Assembly (NCBI RefSeq): GCF_005519465.1
Contig: NZ_CP027859.1
Location: forward strand, 372,001 to 436,000
Reading direction: 5' to 3'
Length of the DNA: 64,000 nt
From: Streptomyces clavuligerus
Lineage (GTDB): Bacteria; Actinomycetota; Actinomycetes; Streptomycetales; Streptomycetaceae
Position numbers and translations under genes: made by a program. Under the pieces are notes generated by a model that saw only the letters and a list, made by a program, of their open reading frames with translations, was not told the DNA's origin and ran no database searches. Below, one piece after another: positions 33,872 to 42,243 of this stretch; position 1 is the stretch's first letter; the number at the start of each line of letters is the position of its first letter.

Positions 33872-34141
33872 GAGGCCGGCACCAGGGCGGAGCCGCGGCA
33901 GATCGCCACCGCCCGGCGGCGTTCCGTGTTCCACACCGACCTCGCCCGCGCGTACGCCCAGCTCCCCCGGCACCGGGAACACGCCGTGCGACACCTGCTG
34001 GACACGGAAGCGTCGGCGCCCCAATAGATCCATGTCGATCCCATCGCCCAGGACACCGCCCACCTCGTCACCGGCGCCCGTGCCGCCTCCGAACGTCGCG
34101 TCCTCGCCGGGCTTGCGCACCGGATGAGCCTGCCGGTGTGA
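33872..34141 (+). pseudogene. C-terminal remnant of an XRE/TPR regulator with internal stop
   Basis: The frame reads QIATARRRSVFHTDLARAYA, QLPRHREHAVRHLLDTEASA, then TAG at 34025, and continues in the same frame as AQDTAHLVTGARAASERRVL ending HRMSLPV-stop at 34141. This is the usual final TPR segment of Streptomyces regulators. The HTH and most repeats are missing. Confidence 0.55.
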
Positions 34142-34306
34142 AGGGCGAGGTCCCTCTTCCGGGCGGCGCGCATGGCTCCGGTGAAGGCCCCTGAGCTGCT
34201 GCGCGCCCCCTCTTTCAGCGTCTTCGGGTGGGCGCTTGGGCCTACGCTTGGCCAGGTCATGCGCACGGTGGTGGCCGTGTCGGCGGAGATGGGAGGACCT
34301 TCCGGT

Positions 34307-34555
34307 ATGCCTGAGCACAGTTCGATGAGATGGACCGTCCGGCACGAGGAGCGGGTGGAGGTCCCGGCCACGGTGGACGGCATCCGGGCCGCGCTGCCCG
34401 AGGAGCAGCGGCGGCGGTTCGAGGAGGAGCTGGGGCGGGCGACGGTGGAGACCGTCGCCGACGTGGTGCGGCACTGGGTTCTCGACCTTGCGTCCGGTCC
34501 GGAGGACGAGGACGAGTTCGCCCGGCTTGAGGCGGAGAACCGGGGTGCCGCGTGA
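34307..34555 (+). CDS. Putative antitoxin of a toxin-antitoxin pair
   Basis: This 82-aa acidic protein has its ATG after GATGGGAGG. It begins MPEHSSMRWTVRHEERVEVP and contains the helical segment EEQRRRFEEELGRATVETVA and a very acidic C-terminus (GPEDEDEFARLEAENRG). It overlaps the downstream toxin-like gene by 4 nt. The size, charge and coupling fit an antitoxin; the DNA-binding fold is not identifiable by eye. Confidence 0.6.
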   Translation: MPEHSSMRWTVRHEERVEVPATVDGIRAALPEEQRRRFEEELGRATVETVADVVRHWVLDLASGPEDEDEFARLEAENRGAA

Positions 34556-34812
34556 GCCGGTACGAGATCGCGTATGCCCCGGTGGCCGAGGCGACGCTCA
34601 AGCAGTACGCCGGGGAGCGGGGCTTTCGTACGGCGATGGCGTCGACGCTGGGCCGTGACCCGTACGGGCACGGTTCCAGGGCGGTCGGAGGCGAGCGTGA
34701 CCGCCGTGAGGCGACCGTCGCGGGGGTTTTCATCCGCTTCTACGTCGCGGAGAACGTCGTGAAGATCACGGTGGTCCGGATGGTGCCTGCGCCGTGCCAA
34801 GGGCGGCTGTAG
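34552..34812 (+). CDS. RelE/ParE-like toxin
   Basis: This 86-aa protein has its GTG start in a GTGA overlap with the antitoxin gene. The sequence SRYEIAYAPVAEATLKQYAG followed by RDRREATVAGVFIRFYVAEN and VVKITVVRMVPAP has the beta-alpha-beta3 pattern of RelE/ParE toxins, which cleave ribosome-bound mRNA or inhibit gyrase. The basic residues in the middle strand fit. A perfect terminator follows 5 nt after the stop. Confidence 0.65.
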   Translation: MSRYEIAYAPVAEATLKQYAGERGFRTAMASTLGRDPYGHGSRAVGGERDRREATVAGVFIRFYVAENVVKITVVRMVPAPCQGRL

Positions 34813-34817
34813 ATGTC

Positions 34818-34850
34818 TGTGGTCCACTCACCCGGGGTGAGTGGACCACA
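34818..34850 (+). terminator. Perfect 15-bp hairpin after the toxin gene
   Basis: TGTGGTCCACTCACC and GGTGAGTGGACCACA pair without mismatch around CGG. It can serve the toxin gene and the converging DUF397 gene at 34973. Confidence 0.8.
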
Positions 34851-34972
34851 GTCGTGTGCGGAGCTGAACGCCCGCGCGCAGGCCTCGCCCAGACACGGTC
34901 GCGGGAGTTCCGCCGGGGGGCGCGGCGAGGACGTTGGCTATGGGTCTGGTGCTCGGCTCCGGGCGCGGTGGG

Positions 34973-35542
34973 TCAGCTGGGCTGGACGAGGTGGTCGAAC
35001 TCGCCGTCCCGTACGCCGAGGAGGAAGGCCCGCAGCTCGGTGGGGGTGAAGATGTGCGGGGTGCGGTCGGGGTTCTTGGTGTCGCCGATGAGGATGTGTC
35101 CGTCGAGGGCGCCGATCCGGATGCAGTGGCCTCCGCCTCCGCTGTGGGAGGAGACGGTCCACTGGACCCGGGTGAGGTCGAGGCCGGCACGGCCGGCGGC
35201 GGACAGCATCTGGGCACGGACTTCTTCGGTGCGGTGCCGGGCGCGGCACAGGGTGGCGATGTCGTCGCGGAGGTACTGGACCAGGGCGGTGCGGCCGTGG
35301 GCGCCGCCGTGGCGTTCGTCCATGGCGGAGAACGCGGTGACCATGTCGCGGACGGCCGCGACTTCGGCCATGCCGACGGTGCGGCCGGTGTGTGCGGCGC
35401 GGGTGCGGGCGGCGATCTCGGTGACGTGGGCCAGGGGCAGGGCTGCGGCGGCCACCGAGAAGGAACGGACCCGGGACTTCACCTTCCGCAACCAAGACGG
35501 CATCCGTCTGCTCTCCTTCAGCGGCGACAGCAGCACCCCCAC
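34973..35542 (-). CDS. Chimeric protein: regulator fragment fused to DUF397
   Basis: The frame is 189 aa; the real start may be the internal Met at MPSWLRKV. Residues about 55-115 (MAEVAAVRDMVTAFSAMDER, TALVQYLRDDIATLCRARHR) match the middle of Streptomyces XRE/TPR regulators. From LDLTRVQWTVSSHSGGGGHC, IRIGALDGHILIGDTKNPD and FTPTELRAFLLGVRDGEFDH it is a typical DUF397 protein, a family usually encoded beside XRE regulators. In-frame joining suggests recombination between a regulator and its DUF397 partner. The N-terminal HTH is absent. Confidence 0.55.
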   Translation of the reverse strand: MGVLLSPLKESRRMPSWLRKVKSRVRSFSVAAAALPLAHVTEIAARTRAAHTGRTVGMAEVAAVRDMVTAFSAMDERHGGAHGRTALVQYLRDDIATLCRARHRTEEVRAQMLSAAGRAGLDLTRVQWTVSSHSGGGGHCIRIGALDGHILIGDTKNPDRTPHIFTPTELRAFLLGVRDGEFDHLVQPS

Positions 35543-35783
35543 CGTCGCCGTCGTCGACTACCTCGACCTGAAGAACACACCACCGCGCACCCTGGCCGTC
35601 GACCGGGCGGCGGTAATGGCCGACGTCGTCACGGAGCTCCACCAGCTCGCCGACTGTCTGAACGCCGCCGTCGTCATCGTGGAACAGCTCACCCGGGCTC
35701 CCTTGACCGGGACGCCCCCCGGGCGGCTCACGGACATGAAGCACGAGAAGCCCCTCCTCGCACACGCCGAGACCCAGATCTGA
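35543..35783 (+). pseudogene. Gene fragment of unknown family
   Basis: The plus-strand frame reads DYLDLKNTPPRTLAVDRAAV, MADVVTELHQLADCLNAAVV and IVEQLTRAPLTGTPPGRLTD before TGA 35783. It looks like real protein, with an alternating helix pattern, but has no start or ribosome binding site here and its beginning would overlap the DUF397 gene. The N-terminus appears lost. Confidence 0.35.
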
Positions 35784-36225
35784 GCCTGTGCCGCGCTTAC
35801 GGAGCCTTATCACTGATTCCTCTCGTACACCCTCTGATCTCGCTCGCCGGACCCGGCTCGTCTGGTAGTTTCGAGCAGTCCCGGCTTTATCAGTGCTGCT
35901 CCCCGCCCTTCCCGACGTCTCCCGGGTCAGACTGCGCTCAGCTCCTCGCCAGGCTGCTGCCACAGTCTGGCGAGGAGGTCTTGCACCTCCTTCGGTTCAC
36001 CCCGCCTCACGACGCACCGCCTCGTGGCACACCCACCAGATATGACAAGACCGCCACTTCGTGTTAAGTGGCGGTCAGTCTTGCGTCAATCCTGCTCTGG
36101 GCGCGATCCGTTTGAAAGCGGATCTGTACCCCGTCGGAGCAATCTGCTGGCATGGGCACTTTGTGCAGACACTCCGCCGTGCAGGCAGATCCCGTAGGTG
36201 CCGGAGGTCAGCTCATCATTCCGGG
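35784..36225 (-). other. Gene-free region with two hairpins
   Basis: I see no coding sequence. Two inverted repeats stand out: CTCCTCGCCAG/CTGGCGAGGAG at about 35942-35977 and GACCGCCACTT/AAGTGGCGGTC at 36049-36076. Composition is less G+C-rich than the surroundings. Confidence 0.45.
36049..36076 (-). terminator. 11-bp hairpin downstream of the orphan gene
   Basis: GACCGCCACTT and AAGTGGCGGTC pair perfectly around a 6-nt loop. CAA before and CTTG beyond a 2-nt bulge extend the stem. It lies about 150 nt downstream of the minus-strand gene ending at 36226. Confidence 0.5.
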
Positions 36226-36603
36226 TCAGGCGAACTTCTCGTACCTGATGGTCCTGTCGGACTGGATGTACATATTGTATTCACCTTTACCGGAGGCGTT
36301 GTCTCCCTGCACGTGCTGGCGGAGGCTGTAGTCCAGTTGGGTCGTGTACCAGACGTAGTCGCCGCTCTGGAAAATCTGCAGCCGGTTGGCCGGGTCATCA
36401 GGTCCGATGGTGACCTCGATGTAGTGGCTCTCGTTCATTTCGGCCTGGCTGTCACACCAGGGCGTCCACATGGTGCAGGTGTTGTTGTTGCCGGCGTCCA
36501 GCACGAGCTGGTTTCCGGGCTTCGCAGGACTCTCCTGGTTGACTATTTTTGCCGTCTGGTCGGTCTGGTCATAGATCCGGTCGACCGAGCGAACGTCAGA
36601 CAT
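36226..36603 (-). CDS. Orphan protein of unknown function, lower G+C
   Basis: This 125-aa protein has its ATG after GAGAGGTGAGT; there is no signal peptide. It is rich in Asn, Asp, Gln, Tyr and Trp (GNQLVLDAGNNNTCTMWTPW, CDSQAEMNESHYIEVTIGPD, YNMYIQSDRTIRYEKFA), with an alternating beta-strand look and two Cys. Codon use and base composition differ from the neighbours, and about 170 bp upstream are A+T-rich with an IS630 scrap beyond, so recent transfer is likely. The pattern could suit a small beta-sandwich lectin or secreted-type effector, but no family is recognised. Confidence 0.65.
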   Translation of the reverse strand: MSDVRSVDRIYDQTDQTAKIVNQESPAKPGNQLVLDAGNNNTCTMWTPWCDSQAEMNESHYIEVTIGPDDPANRLQIFQSGDYVWYTTQLDYSLRQHVQGDNASGKGEYNMYIQSDRTIRYEKFA

Positions 36604-36820
36604 ACTCACCTCTCGCAGCCACGCAGATGAAAAGCTCCGCACTAACTACCTCGCGGCCCGCGCAAGGCGGGTCACGGCGGCGATTTCAGACTGGAAGTTA
36701 ATCCGTCAAATCTAACCGAACTATTAATGCGACAGCGAAGTTAGCACGGCGCACCAGACTACACAATAATGAAATTTGGCCATTATTACTGAGGTTGAAC
36801 TCGTGATGTCGCTGGGTTGC

Positions 36821-37063
36821 TCAAGTGGATCTGATGGTCAGGCCGGTCTCGGCGAGGCAGCCGTCTATGAGGTCGCTGCGGTACTGGATGTGCCGTAGGC
36901 CGCGGCGGATGCGCTGGACGAGGTGTTCGGGGGTGTGGAAGGCGACGTTGGAGAGCCGGCCGCGTCGCAGGAGGGACCAGATCCCTTCGACGGGGTTGAG
37001 GTTGGTTAGGGCCGCCGACGGCCGCCCTAACCACGCGGGTGGTTTGAACCCGTCGCCCATCAC
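36821..37063 (-). pseudogene. IS630-family transposase remnant (C-terminus)
   Basis: The minus frame contains LNPVEGIWSLLRRGRLSNVA followed by FHTPEHLVQRIRRGLRHIQY and ends LTIRST. LNPVEG-W is the segment around the last catalytic Glu of IS630-type DDE transposases. Everything before it is missing. Confidence 0.65.
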
Positions 37064-37110
37064 AGGCTGGGACTGTGACGGACACCCCTGCCCCTCGGGG
37101 TGTTCGCCGC

Positions 37111-37290
37111 TCAGTGGATTCCCCAGCGGGCGGTGCGGTGGCCGGTCTGGAGGGTGTGAAGGCGGTGGTGGAGTTCGCGGCCGGCGCCAGGGTCCTGGTG
37201 GTCGGCGCGGCGGATGAAGGAGCCGGGGGTGCGGAGGTCCCGTATGCGGGTCAGCTCGGGCAGGCCGGGCCAGGTCGGACTCACCACCCC
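37111..37290 (-). pseudogene. Phosphotransferase C-terminal remnant
   Basis: The minus frame reads TWPGLPELTRIRDLRTPGSF, IRRADHQDPGAGRELHHRLH, TLQTGHRTARWGIH-stop. It aligns with ITAWPGYPVLRDIRELRMIT and the end of the intact gene at 45382-46308, and its last 22 codons almost match the scrap at 5700-5790. Only the last 60 residues remain. Confidence 0.5.
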
Positions 37291-37440
37291 GGCCGCGAAA
37301 CCTCTTACTTGATCACCCGGACCGGATGGTCCCGAACCGGTCTGTCAGAGTGGCCGGACCGGGCGGTTCCGGCACCGTTGGCCGCGTGGGTGTTGCACGC
37401 GGGCGGTGAGTCGCAGGCGAGGCCCGACACGGATGCTGGT

Positions 37441-37854
37441 CTATGCGGGGCGTTGTTCCCACGGGGTGAAGGTGCGGTGCAGTGCCTTGTCCGGGTTGAA
37501 CGGGGGGTTGATGCCGCGGTGTCCGATCCGGCCGCCGGTGTATTCCAGCTCTCCGTCGCGGGCGCGGAAGTACAGGGCGCCGTCGCCGCGCTGGACGGCC
37601 GCGATGTCTTCTTCCAGTTGTGCCAGTTCGTTCTCGTCGCCGGGTTCCCAGTCGTATTCGCTCCAGGTGATGCCGCTGACGGAGAGGAGGGTGGTGCCGG
37701 GGAGGATGACGGCGGTGAGGTCGGTGGTGGCGTTGCCGGTGGCGAGGAGGACGCAGAAGTCGTCGGACTCGACCAGGTGGGCGTTGTAGGTGGTGGCGGC
37801 TCTGCGGAAGATCGCCCGCACGGGGTGGATCGGGGGGTCGGTGCTGTCAGTCAC
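37441..37854 (-). CDS. Conserved-looking protein of unknown function
   Basis: The product is 137 aa from GTG 37854, which overlaps the stop of the upstream secreted protein by 8 nt, so the two are coupled. It is acidic, with HLVESDDFCVLLATGNATTD, TTLLSVSGITWSEYDWEPGD and LEEDIAAVQRGDGALYFRAR. No membrane segment or signal peptide is seen. It could be the cytoplasmic partner (for example an immunity or regulatory protein) of the secreted protein; this is inference only. Confidence 0.55.
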   Translation of the reverse strand: MTDSTDPPIHPVRAIFRRAATTYNAHLVESDDFCVLLATGNATTDLTAVILPGTTLLSVSGITWSEYDWEPGDENELAQLEEDIAAVQRGDGALYFRARDGELEYTGGRIGHRGINPPFNPDKALHRTFTPWEQRPA

Positions 37855-38305
37855 AGGGGTTCTTCCGCGGGTCTCCGGCTCCCCAGTTTCCGTAGCGCAT
37901 TTTTCCGTCCACCTTTCCTGATACACGGAACATGATGCGGTAGGTGCCTTTCTGGCACTTGGTGTAGTGCGTCCAGGCGACGTACTTCTTGCCGAGTTTG
38001 ACGGGAGTGTACGGCTGGGGGCGGTTCCTGGTGGCGTTCCGCCAGGTGCCGCGGGTCTTCTTCTGGAGCTTCGTGTCGATGACCAGTTTGCTGACGGGCC
38101 GGTTGCCGGCGCAGACGGCGGTGGCCTTCGCGATGATCACCTTCCGGCCGTACTGCTTCTCCTGTCCCCTGGACTTGTGCGGCGAGGCGCCCTTGGCGCC
38201 GCAGGCCACCTTCCGCGCCGCCGGAGCGGCCTGCGCCGCGGTAGCCGCCGGCAGTGGGGCGGCGACGAGCGCGAACAGCACGGCGGCGGTGAGGAAACGG
38301 GTCAC
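37847..38305 (-). CDS. Secreted protein of unknown function
   Basis: This 152-aa protein has a GTG start after CCGGGAGTGC. A signal peptide is clear (TRFLTAAVLFALVAAPLPAA with TAAQA/APAA cleavage region). The mature part is strongly basic with four Cys (KVACGAKG, AVCAGNRP, HYTKCQKG, KNPCD) and many Lys/Arg (RKVACGAKGASPHKSRGQEK, KKYVAWTHYTKCQKGTYRIM). The pattern suits a small disulfide-bonded extracellular protein. No family is recognised. It is coupled to the gene downstream. Confidence 0.65.
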   Translation of the reverse strand: MTRFLTAAVLFALVAAPLPAATAAQAAPAARKVACGAKGASPHKSRGQEKQYGRKVIIAKATAVCAGNRPVSKLVIDTKLQKKTRGTWRNATRNRPQPYTPVKLGKKYVAWTHYTKCQKGTYRIMFRVSGKVDGKMRYGNWGAGDPRKNPCD

Positions 38306-38615
38306 GATCGCACTCCCGGGTTCAGGGCCTGGCCGACACCCGCGATCAGAGCGCAACCGCATACCCTTCTGAGGGGTGTTCGCCGGCGGTTCACCTTCCG
38401 GCGGGCGCACAGACCGCACGGCGAGTGCGCCCCCGGCTGCACCGCCCGGCCGGGCGCCGGAAGGCACATCGTTCTCCGGAGCCGCGGCTGGGCCGCCTGG
38501 ATTCAGGTGACCGTGTCGCTGACAGGCCGACCGGGTGTCAGGGACCTCCTTCCTGCCGGCCTGCATGCCGCTGGGGAATCCTTTCTGACTTCCAGGGGCG
38601 GGACCGGGCGCTGGT
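38306..38615 (-). other. Gene-free region
   Basis: I see no convincing gene or strong hairpin between the secreted-protein start and the acetyltransferase stop. It should hold the promoter of the secreted-protein operon. Confidence 0.35.
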
Positions 38616-39176
38616 TCAGGAGGTGCTGCCGAGGTCGAGGATCATCGCGTTGTAATAGGGGGCCTCGTCCCAGGGGTGGGAGAGGCCCACGGTGCGGTAG
38701 CCCCACGCCTCGTAGGCGGACCGTGCCGGGGCCGCTTCCGGTTCGGGCCGGACCGTGAGTGTGACCCGCTCCACGGGCAGCCCTTCGAGGAGCGCGGTGT
38801 GGAGGGCGGTGGCGATTCCCCGGCGGCGTGCTTCCTTGCGTACGGCCAGTTCGATGATGACCCAGGTGCGGCGGCCGTCCTCACGGGTGAGGTCGCAGGG
38901 AAGCGGCTCCTGGACGTTGGCCCACCACCGGGTGTCGGCCGGGAGGAGAAAGCCGTAGGCGAAGCCCGCGATCCCGTTGTCGGTGCGTGCCAGGATCAGG
39001 CGCATTCCCGGGCGCCGGGTGTGATGGTCATAGTGGTCGATGAACTGCCGGACATCGCTGGGGCCTTCCGAGTAGGGAGGTTCGGCGTAGACCTCTTCGT
39101 AGACGGCGAGGAAGGTGTCGAGCTGCGCGGCGGCGTCCTGTCCCTCATACCTGTCATACCTCGGGCTGGTGGTCAT
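38616..39176 (-). CDS. GNAT-family N-acetyltransferase
   Basis: This 186-aa protein has its ATG overlapping the stop of the TPR regulator (ATGA). The acetyl-CoA binding motif is visible as VIIELAVRKEARRRGIATAL, the R-x-x-G-x-A pyrophosphate loop, followed by VERVTLTVRPEPEAAPARSA and YEAWGYRTVG, the final GNAT strand pattern. The substrate is unknown. Coupling to a regulator suggests regulator and enzyme serve one response. Confidence 0.8.
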   Translation of the reverse strand: MTTSPRYDRYEGQDAAAQLDTFLAVYEEVYAEPPYSEGPSDVRQFIDHYDHHTRRPGMRLILARTDNGIAGFAYGFLLPADTRWWANVQEPLPCDLTREDGRRTWVIIELAVRKEARRRGIATALHTALLEGLPVERVTLTVRPEPEAAPARSAYEAWGYRTVGLSHPWDEAPYYNAMILDLGSTS

Positions 39177-40480
39177 GCCACGTCCCCGGTCCTCAGACGT
39201 TCGGTCAGACTGTCGGCGGCGTCCTGCGCGCCTGTGGTGCCGATGGTGCGCAGCGAGGTGGTGACGCTGTCGAGTTTGCGGGTGACCCGGCCGGATTCGA
39301 CCTCGTCGAGGTGCTGTACACCCTCCATGGCGCAGGCGGCGGCTTCTTCGGCTTCTCCGGCTTTGAGGAGGATGTCTGCGGCGGTGAGCCGGTACAGCGC
39401 CCGGTTGCGTCCGTAGATGCTGTCGTGATGGGCGAGGGCTGCGCGGAGGAAGTGGGCGCCGGCGTGGTGGTGGCCGAGGTCGGAGTAGAGCAGTCCCTGG
39501 AAGTAGTCCAGCTCGGCCGGTCCGTGGAAGCTGGTCCACTCGGGGGCGGGGCGTCCCCGTCCGTCACGGTCGATGAGGCGGATGGCGTCGGCCATGCGCC
39601 GGCCGGCTGCCTTGCTGTCGCCCATCAGAGCGAGCGCACGGGCTTCCCGGGCGGCGATGAGTGACTGGACGGTGGGCGAGCCGAGCCGGGTGGCGCGTTC
39701 CTGGGCCGCTCGTGCGAGGTCGAGGCCGTCGCGGAAGCGTTCCTCGTGGCAGGCCTGGAGACTCATCGACGAGAAGATGATGATCTCCAGGTTGACGTCG
39801 CGCAGCATGGTTGCCGTGGTCAGGGCTTCGCCCCAGTAGCGGCGTGCGTTGTTCTGGTCGTCGGCGTCGTAGTAGAGCCATCCGCAGTGTTCGGCTATCT
39901 CGCCTGCGAGGAGGTGGAGCTGGCGGCCGATCGTGTCGGGGAAGTCGCTGGTGTTGATGATGCGGCGGACACGCCGCAGGTGTCGTACGGCAAGGGAACG
40001 TACGTCGCCGCCGCCGAAGGCGTTGTCGAGCTGGAAGAGGCCTCGCAGGCCGGCCCGGAGTTCAAGGAGATGGGATGTGCCGATGACACCGGACGGACCC
40101 GGTCCGGGCACCGGCCGCCCCTGAGGTGGCAGCCTCATTCCGGCTGCCGCGCCAAAGGTGTCGGCAACGAACGCACGACGATTCACGCCTGGATCGCCTC
40201 TCTGTGAGGGGGATTCTGCACTCCCCACAGTGACACCAAGCGGTGGGTCATGGAACCCGAGTTCGGTCGGGCAGGTGCCGAACATCGCGTGCAATACCCG
40301 CCACGCACGGGCTCTCGGCGTGGGAGGCAGTGGCTGACGCCACCGGCGGAACTGGCGGTCGGTCAGCGTGACCGATTCGCCCAAAACATCGGCAGCGGCG
40401 TGGAATGCCCGCAGGAAGTCCGCCGGACGTTCCCATCCGTGCAGTCGGCAAGCATCCTCGAAGGGGGTAGAAGCAGCCAC
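39173..40480 (-). CDS. TPR-type regulator with N-terminal DNA-binding-like domain
   Basis: The product is 435 aa from GTG 40480, 7 nt after GGAGG; the longer frame lacks a site. An N-terminal segment (EDACRLHGWERPADFLRAFH, RQFRRWRQPLPPTPRARAWR) resembles the divergent helix-turn-helix of Streptomyces TPR regulators. The linker is NRRAFVADTFGAAAGMRL. The rest is alpha-helical repeats (LLAGEIAEHCGWLYYDADDQ, AIREARALALMGDSKAAGRR type). It is coupled to the acetyltransferase gene. Confidence 0.7.
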   Translation of the reverse strand: MAASTPFEDACRLHGWERPADFLRAFHAAADVLGESVTLTDRQFRRWRQPLPPTPRARAWRVLHAMFGTCPTELGFHDPPLGVTVGSAESPSQRGDPGVNRRAFVADTFGAAAGMRLPPQGRPVPGPGPSGVIGTSHLLELRAGLRGLFQLDNAFGGGDVRSLAVRHLRRVRRIINTSDFPDTIGRQLHLLAGEIAEHCGWLYYDADDQNNARRYWGEALTTATMLRDVNLEIIIFSSMSLQACHEERFRDGLDLARAAQERATRLGSPTVQSLIAAREARALALMGDSKAAGRRMADAIRLIDRDGRGRPAPEWTSFHGPAELDYFQGLLYSDLGHHHAGAHFLRAALAHHDSIYGRNRALYRLTAADILLKAGEAEEAAACAMEGVQHLDEVESGRVTRKLDSVTTSLRTIGTTGAQDAADSLTERLRTGDVA

Positions 40481-41112
40481 ATCGTCACCTCCGGCTAACT
40501 CAACGTTCGCGAGCGTAGCGGCTCTTGGAGGGGTGGGAGACCCGACTCGGCGAAGAGTCCGGCTGAAAGTCCGGTCGAAAGTCCGCCGCTCCGGACCCGC
40601 CCGGGGTTTTCTCTTGCACGAGGACGCCAACGCGGAACACACCCGCCGGGGAGCGCACAACAATGGCCAGTGCACATGCACGACGTGGGCAAGGCCCGGG
40701 CCTTGCCGGGTCGCCGGGACAGCCCAGCGAGATCACCTGTCGGGAGACCGGCTGCCTGAACCGAACCGGTGCCGGTGACGCTGCCGGACATCGGCACACT
40801 CGCCCTGCGGCTCCGGGCCGCCGGCTGCGCACCACCATCGCCCAGACCGCTCGACCGGGCGGCGCCCTCCGGCGTCCCGGGCACCTGCGGCCCCGGGGGA
40901 GCGCACCGCTGACGGCTGCCCGGAAGCGGAAGCGCGTTTGCGCGCCGGTGCCGTCCAGCCGGGTCGCAACCGTCACCGGCCTCCCGCTGGACCCTGACCC
41001 ATCGCTCCCCCACGGCGAGGAAGCACTCACAACCCTCAGCCGGGACCCCACCGTACGCCCGGTACCCGGCACCCTCATGACCCCGCTCGGCACGCCGAAC
41101 CCGGAGGCCGGG
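40481..41112 (+). other. Gene-free region of about 630 bp
   Basis: Open frames here are long only because of high G+C; none has a clear ribosome binding site, conserved start or recognisable protein. A short direct repeat (GAAAGTCCGG) appears near 40567. It may hold the decayed remains of genes next to the truncated copy at 41113. Confidence 0.4.
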
Positions 41113-41330
41113 CTACCGGCTGGCGCCCTCGGGCCACAGGACGGTGACCGGGGTGTTGGTGCGGCGGGCGTAGGCGACGGCGTCGGCGGTGCCGCCGAAG
41201 CCGCGGGCGGGCAGCCCGTCCCACACCGCCACGAGTTCGTCGCACCGGTCAACGAGGAGTTCGTTCCCGGCCTGGCGCGCCTGGGGGGTGGGCTCGGTCA
41301 GGCTGGTCCGGTACACCGTCGTGGCCTGGT
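41113..41330 (-). pseudogene. Truncated duplicate of the SLOG/YpsA-like gene
   Basis: The last 67 codons (QAGNELLVDRCDELVAVWDG, LPARGFGGTADAVAYARRTN, TPVTVLWPEGASR) are almost identical, in DNA as well, to the end of the intact gene at 48130-48609. The N-terminal nucleotide-binding part is missing, and the next gene starts about 50 bp away. Confidence 0.65.
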
Positions 41331-41376
41331 CGGGATGGTGTCCGGTCGCGTGTTTCCCGGTGGGGGTGGGTTGTTC

Positions 41377-42234
41377 TCATGGGGGGCTGACGCATCGGAA
41401 GGTGGTGTCGTTGTCGCGCATGCCGGCGTTGGCCGTGTTCTGGAGCGAGGGCAGTGCGCGTTCGAAGGGGGAGGTGAAGGCGGAGCCCTTCAGTTCGTAG
41501 CGGCGTGGGTTGGCTGGGGGGTGTTCCTCGGTGGAGCACCATTCCCAGCAGTTGCCGCAGAGGTCGAAGGCTCCGTAGGGGCTGATGCCGGACTGGTAGC
41601 GGGTGACGGGGGTGGTGGTTCCTATGCCGGCTTCGGCGACGTTGCATTTGGCGGCGGTGGGTTCGTCTCCCCACGGGTAGTGGCGTCCGTTGGGTCCGCG
41701 GGCGGCTTTCTCCCACTGGCGGGCGGTGGGGAGTTGTTTGCCGGCCCAGTGGGCGTAGGCGGTGGCGTCGTGCCAGGACACCCACACCACGGGGTGGTCG
41801 GCCAGGGCGGCGGGGTAGTGGCCTGCGGTCCAGTGGGGTGGCGGGGGGTGTCCGGTGGCGCGGACGAAGCGTGTGTAGTCGCGGTTCGTGGTCGGGTGGA
41901 CGTCGACGGGGACCATGAGTTTGCCGTCGGCGGGGTGGGTGACGGTGCGGGGGTGGCGGCGCAGGAGTTGTTCGGTGCGTTCGTCGTGGTCGGCGGCGGC
42001 GCGTTCGGTCAGGAGGGCGGCGAAGCGTTCCTGGGCGGGGTGTCCGGCGCGGGCGAGGAGGGTGTCGAGGGCTTCCTGGTTGCCGGGGCGCAGGGTGATG
42101 GTCGGGCCGCGGTGTTCCCAGGTGGTGAGCTGGCGCTGGCTGACGGGGACGAGGGCGGCGAAGTCGCGGGTTGTTTTGCGCAGGGCCTGGCGCAGGAGGG
42201 CGACTTCGCTGCCGGTCCAGCGGTTCACTCCCAT
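41377..42234 (-). CDS. XRE helix-turn-helix fused to formylglycine-generating-enzyme-like domain
   Basis: The product is 285 aa. Residues 1-60 (GSEVALLRQALRKTTRDFAA, LVPVSQRQLTTWEHRG) form an XRE-like HTH. From about residue 105 the sequence follows the FGE-sulfatase/EgtB fold: PVDVHPTTNRDYTRFVRATG, VVWVSWHDATAYAHWAGKQL, RQWEKAARGPNGRHYPWGDE, SPYGAFDLCGNCWEWCSTEE and a final DTTFRCVSP. FGE oxidises sulfatase cysteines; other members bind sugars or make ergothioneine. The Cys positions differ from the true FGE pair, so activity is uncertain. A DNA-binding domain on this fold suggests a regulator that senses a ligand. It is next to the aminotransferase gene. Confidence 0.75.
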   Translation of the reverse strand: MGVNRWTGSEVALLRQALRKTTRDFAALVPVSQRQLTTWEHRGPTITLRPGNQEALDTLLARAGHPAQERFAALLTERAAADHDERTEQLLRRHPRTVTHPADGKLMVPVDVHPTTNRDYTRFVRATGHPPPPHWTAGHYPAALADHPVVWVSWHDATAYAHWAGKQLPTARQWEKAARGPNGRHYPWGDEPTAAKCNVAEAGIGTTTPVTRYQSGISPYGAFDLCGNCWEWCSTEEHPPANPRRYELKGSAFTSPFERALPSLQNTANAGMRDNDTTFRCVSPP

Positions 42235-42243
42235 CGTGGTCTC

